From: Branchiostoma belcheri
Taxonomy: Eukaryota; Chordata; Leptocardii; Amphioxiformes; Branchiostomatidae
NCBI RefSeq assembly: GCF_001625305.1
Contig: NW_017804675.1
Span: forward strand, 406,066-470,065
Length of the DNA: 64,000 nt
Direction of reading: 5' to 3'
Under the pieces are notes generated by a model, which saw only the letters and a program-made list of their open reading frames with translations, was not told the origin of the DNA and made no database searches. Numbering within the stretch: position 1 is the first letter of the stretch; each line of letters starts with the position of its first letter. Shown here piece by piece: positions 62,201 through 64,000 of the stretch. A program made the translations under genes and the position numbers.

Positions 62201-64000
62201 AAATCAGGACAACATCTAATTTATCAGTCCTCTCCACACGATATACGTTATATAGTGACTGAGGGTGTAAAACAGCTCCGTCAGTTTTACAGAACACTTG
62301 TACTCACACTCCAGCCCGAAACCGTTAGACCCGCAGGCTGGAATGGAGATGAAAATCTATGAGACTCTATCTATCCAGGACAAAACCTATCGCCAGAAGG
62401 CGCTCTTCAAAGTATTCTTGGTGGGGGGATAAGGCCTCAATAAAATAACAAAACATTACTTAACTACAAATACAACCATCTCTGTTTACTTAGCATCTCT
62501 TGTCCCTTTAAGCTGAAGTCACTGACAGTTAAGACTTGCGGAGGGGTCACATTCGTTGAATTTGAAAGCAGGCTGTGACACTGACCCTTCCGTCGACGCG
62601 AATCTAAAACAGCGTTTTTCGTCAGGAGACGGTTCAATTCTACAGAACACTTGCACATCTGTCCCAAGAATACATTCAGTTTGCGATCACACGACAATTG
62701 TACATGTATGTGGCTGGGTCCTAACTGGAAATATAGGCCTATTGTACCCAGAACCGTGCCTGTCTTGTTCTATGCCTGAATGGGTTAGGGTTAGGATCAA
62801 GCACGGTTCTGGATAGTCTCCGTGTATCCAAGAACATAGATTTGCCCCAGGCATGGTTCTGGATACGCGTGGGCTGTCCAGAACCGTGCCTGAGCACGGA
62901 TATTGATAAAGCATGGTTTTACATGCATACAAGCCCTGTGCTTCAGGTTGAGAAAGGAAAGTCCTACCTTCGTCACACGTATCCCCCATGAACCCTGGCG
63001 CACACATGCACCTCCCGTCACTCGGGTTACAGACTCCGCCGTTCTCACAGTCAGGACAGTCCTGGTCACACCCGCGGCCCCACTTTCCGTCAGGGCAACC
63101 TGCGAAGGGAAACAAGTTACATGTAGGTGGATAACAGTTTATGTGATAGACTTTTTAACCTTCTCCCATGGCCATGGTGCCAAAAGGCCACTTTTGCAGT
63201 GAAAAGGTTAAAGTGATCACTAGAAACTGGCTTTAAGCCATATTTTTAGTTAGCTTAGGAGGGAAAATCCACTTATCTCATTTTGAATCGTATTCAGTTC
63301 GACATACTTTTAAATGGGGGATTTGCACCATAGGGTTTGGTAATATTTGCCTGCGTTCTCCTGGCGAACTATGTACCTAATTTGTGACCTAATCTACTGC
63401 CCATAACCCCTCTAGGTGGGCCTGGTGGAGGCTACTATTTTTGCCTAATTCTACTGTCTATAACCCCTTAGAAAGACTTGATATAGGTTACGTGTAGCCA
63501 GCTATACAACGTTGTAACTTCAAGCTTTGTTTCATCACAAGAAGGAAACTCACCATAAATTTTCGGTCGATCTCGTCAACCTCCGTCAGATGTGTGATGC
63601 ACTCGCTGACTCTCCGGAAACGTGATGACGTGCATCACATGTACACACCAGACGAAGGTTGACGACATCGACCTTCTTATGTTGGAACAAAGCTGGAACT
63701 CTATGAACTCTACCAACACAGGTGAGCTTTCATTCGACACTGTAACTTATTGGTTAATGTAGTCCCTAACTTCTAACGATAAGCCGCATGATAGCCTGCT
63801 CGGCCGCCTGTCTCTGTTCCTCCGTGCGGTAGCACTCGAACACGCCGGTGGCCTGGGTCCCCACGCTGTCGATGGTCAGCGTCAGCTCCGACTCCCCCGA
63901 GATAATGGACCCGTCCTTCCGCCAGATGACCGGACCTGACCCCCCGCTGCTGTCAGTCATCTCCAAGGTAACCGCGTCTTGCACACTGACGGTCTGGGTT
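57880..64000 (-). CDS. Tie-type Ig/EGF transmembrane protein lacking a kinase (5' end outside window)
   Basis: Eight in-phase exons: 64000(partial)-63771, 63099-62968, 62193-62041, 61693-61565, 60990-60853, 59644-59525, 58805-58692, 58064-57880. In protein order: an Ig-like module (VIWRKDGSIIS, GVFECYR); four EGF-like modules that follow the Tie1/Tie2 pattern, the first with KWGRGC...GGVC...APGFMGDTC, the second with FCIQDPYACSC, the fourth with DRFTGRCPND; then two classical EGF modules (DPCQNDATC, IDECSSDPCQNGGTC); a transmembrane helix (VLIGGAVGGVVFLAVLGSLA); and a tail of about 25 residues, KKKSKPAVVKPKSDPADYE, then stop. Vertebrate Tie proteins continue with FN3 domains and a tyrosine kinase, both absent here. 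It may be a decoy, adhesion protein or ligand; function unknown. One EGF module per exon, all phase 1. Confidence 0.85.
58090..58480 (-). repeat. Three partial copies of the terminal transmembrane exon
   Basis: Upstream (minus strand) of the last exon, its acceptor and first 50-70 bases (AGATCTCTGGGGCAGGGGAAGATGGAGGAATGTCC...) recur near 58,215, 58,372 and 58,455. The spacers share TGTATCGTCCCCC and GGCTRAACTTTAACCTGTATCG words. Only the copy nearest the true exon continues into the helix. The copies keep the reading phase for part of their length. Confidence 0.82.
59100..59215. repeat. (ATCT)n, (TA)n and (TG)n compound microsatellite
   Basis: ATCTATCTATCT is followed by TATATATA and then about 26 TG units. 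It lies in an intron of the Ig/EGF gene. Confidence 0.95.
59270..59488 (+). repeat. Exon-abutting repeat copy, antisense to its host gene
   Basis: CACCATAGTTACAGGTGATGGGTTACATAATGTTGCAATTTTATAGTAGG ... GCGAAGGTAAACATTATGCATTTGCTTTGCACATGTTACC is a clear family member. Here it points opposite to the Ig/EGF gene and lies on the 3' side of exon 59,644-59,525. It is the exception to the pattern at the other copies. Confidence 0.7.
59700..60570. other. Ig/EGF intron, nothing recognised
   Basis: A long intron stretch with small local duplications (GTGTCCCACTCCTAACTGTCTC near 60,065-60,120; TACTGTAGATA near 60,310-60,370). No exon, RNA gene or defined element is seen. Confidence 0.5.
61240..61555. 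repeat. Dispersed GGTTCTGGATA repeat copy
   Basis: Several TATCCAGAACCGTGCC and GGTTCTGGATACG words in both orientations, with GATCCTAGCCCTAACCCATTCAGG. It abuts the donor of exon 61,693-61,565 in the Ig/EGF gene. Confidence 0.75.
61735..61795 (-). repeat. Partial copy of an EGF exon start
   Basis: On the minus strand, TTTCCCAG|CCTGTGATAAGAAGACATTCGGAGTGAACTGCC... repeats the acceptor and first 60 bases of exon 61,693-61,565 about 105 bp upstream. It is nearly identical but ends before the donor. Confidence 0.85.
61925..62030. repeat. (GAAT)n microsatellite
   Basis: About 24 GAAT units with one GTAT interruption, followed by GAAAGAAAGAAAG. It ends at the donor of the EGF exon 62,193-62,041. 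Confidence 0.95.
62291..62341 (-). repeat. Partial copy of an EGF exon start
   Basis: On the minus strand, CCATTCCAG|CCTGCGGGTCTAACGGTTTCGGGCTGG...AAGTGTTC repeats the acceptor and first 50 bases of exon 62,193-62,041 about 145 bp upstream. It stops short of the rest of the module. Confidence 0.85.
62730..62930. repeat. Dispersed GGTTCTGGATA repeat copy
   Basis: This copy has AGAACCGTGCCTG...CCTGAATGGGTTAGGGTTAGGATCAAGCACGGTTCTGGATAGTC and the CCAAGAACATAGATTTGCCCCAGGCATGGTTCTGGATACGCG block in minus orientation relative to 56,460. It sits next to the donor of exon 63,099-62,968. Confidence 0.75.
63120..63770. other. Ig/EGF intron with a minisatellite relative and an inverted repeat
   Basis: CCATAACCCCTCTAGGTGGGCCTGGTGGAGGCTACTA near 63,400 and CTATAACCCCTTAGAAAGACTTG near 63,458 are diverged units of the 44-bp minisatellite at the left end of the window. 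From 63,510 to 63,735, GTCGATCTCGTCAACCTCCGTC and GACGAAGGTTGACGACATCGAC form an imperfect fold-back pair. Confidence 0.6.

Overview
The window looks like genomic DNA of an invertebrate chordate, most likely a lancelet (Branchiostoma). It holds multi-exon genes with GT-AG introns that match chordate families (AHCTF1/ELYS, FAM111, PM20D1, Tie-type ectodomain). It also holds lancelet-style immune-type families (fibrinogen-domain and C-type-lectin genes), very dense short repeats and two non-LTR retrotransposons. The organism is an inference; no marker locus is present.

Layout. Positions 1-3.5 kb carry a 44-bp minisatellite and a three-exon secreted fibrinogen-domain gene on the minus strand. 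Positions 3.5-24 kb (+) carry 26 exons of the AHCTF1/ELYS nucleoporin gene; its N-terminal beta-propeller must lie upstream of the window, so the fibrinogen gene probably sits inside an AHCTF1 intron. Positions 26.1-48.8 kb (-) carry a 15-exon FAM111-like ubiquitin-like/trypsin-fold protease, convergent with AHCTF1. One of its introns (36,138-44,615), with a GC donor, houses two tandem type II membrane C-type lectin genes on the + strand and the relic of a third. Positions 49.7-56.4 kb hold two PM20D1-like M20 peptidase genes, head to head and nearly identical; the minus-strand one has a 1-bp deletion. Positions 57.9-64 kb (-) hold the 3' part of a membrane protein with an Ig domain and six EGF modules that resembles the Tie receptor ectodomain but ends in a short tail with no kinase.

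The most unusual feature is not one gene. Exon after exon, in three unrelated genes, is flanked by one to four partial tandem copies of itself, each spanning a splice junction. At least 17 exons show this. Most copies look like decoys, but at least two (28,705-28,788 and 23,655-23,781) could be used as exons.

Mobile DNA includes a CR1/L2/Jockey-type LINE in an AHCTF1 intron, an RTE-type LINE antisense in a FAM111-like intron, a 1.18-kb element with long terminal inverted repeats and TAA target duplications, several fold-back elements, tRNA-derived SINEs, and a repeat whose 3' end lies just upstream of several splice acceptors. All exon boundaries were read by eye from splice signals, phase and family similarity; no transcript evidence was available.
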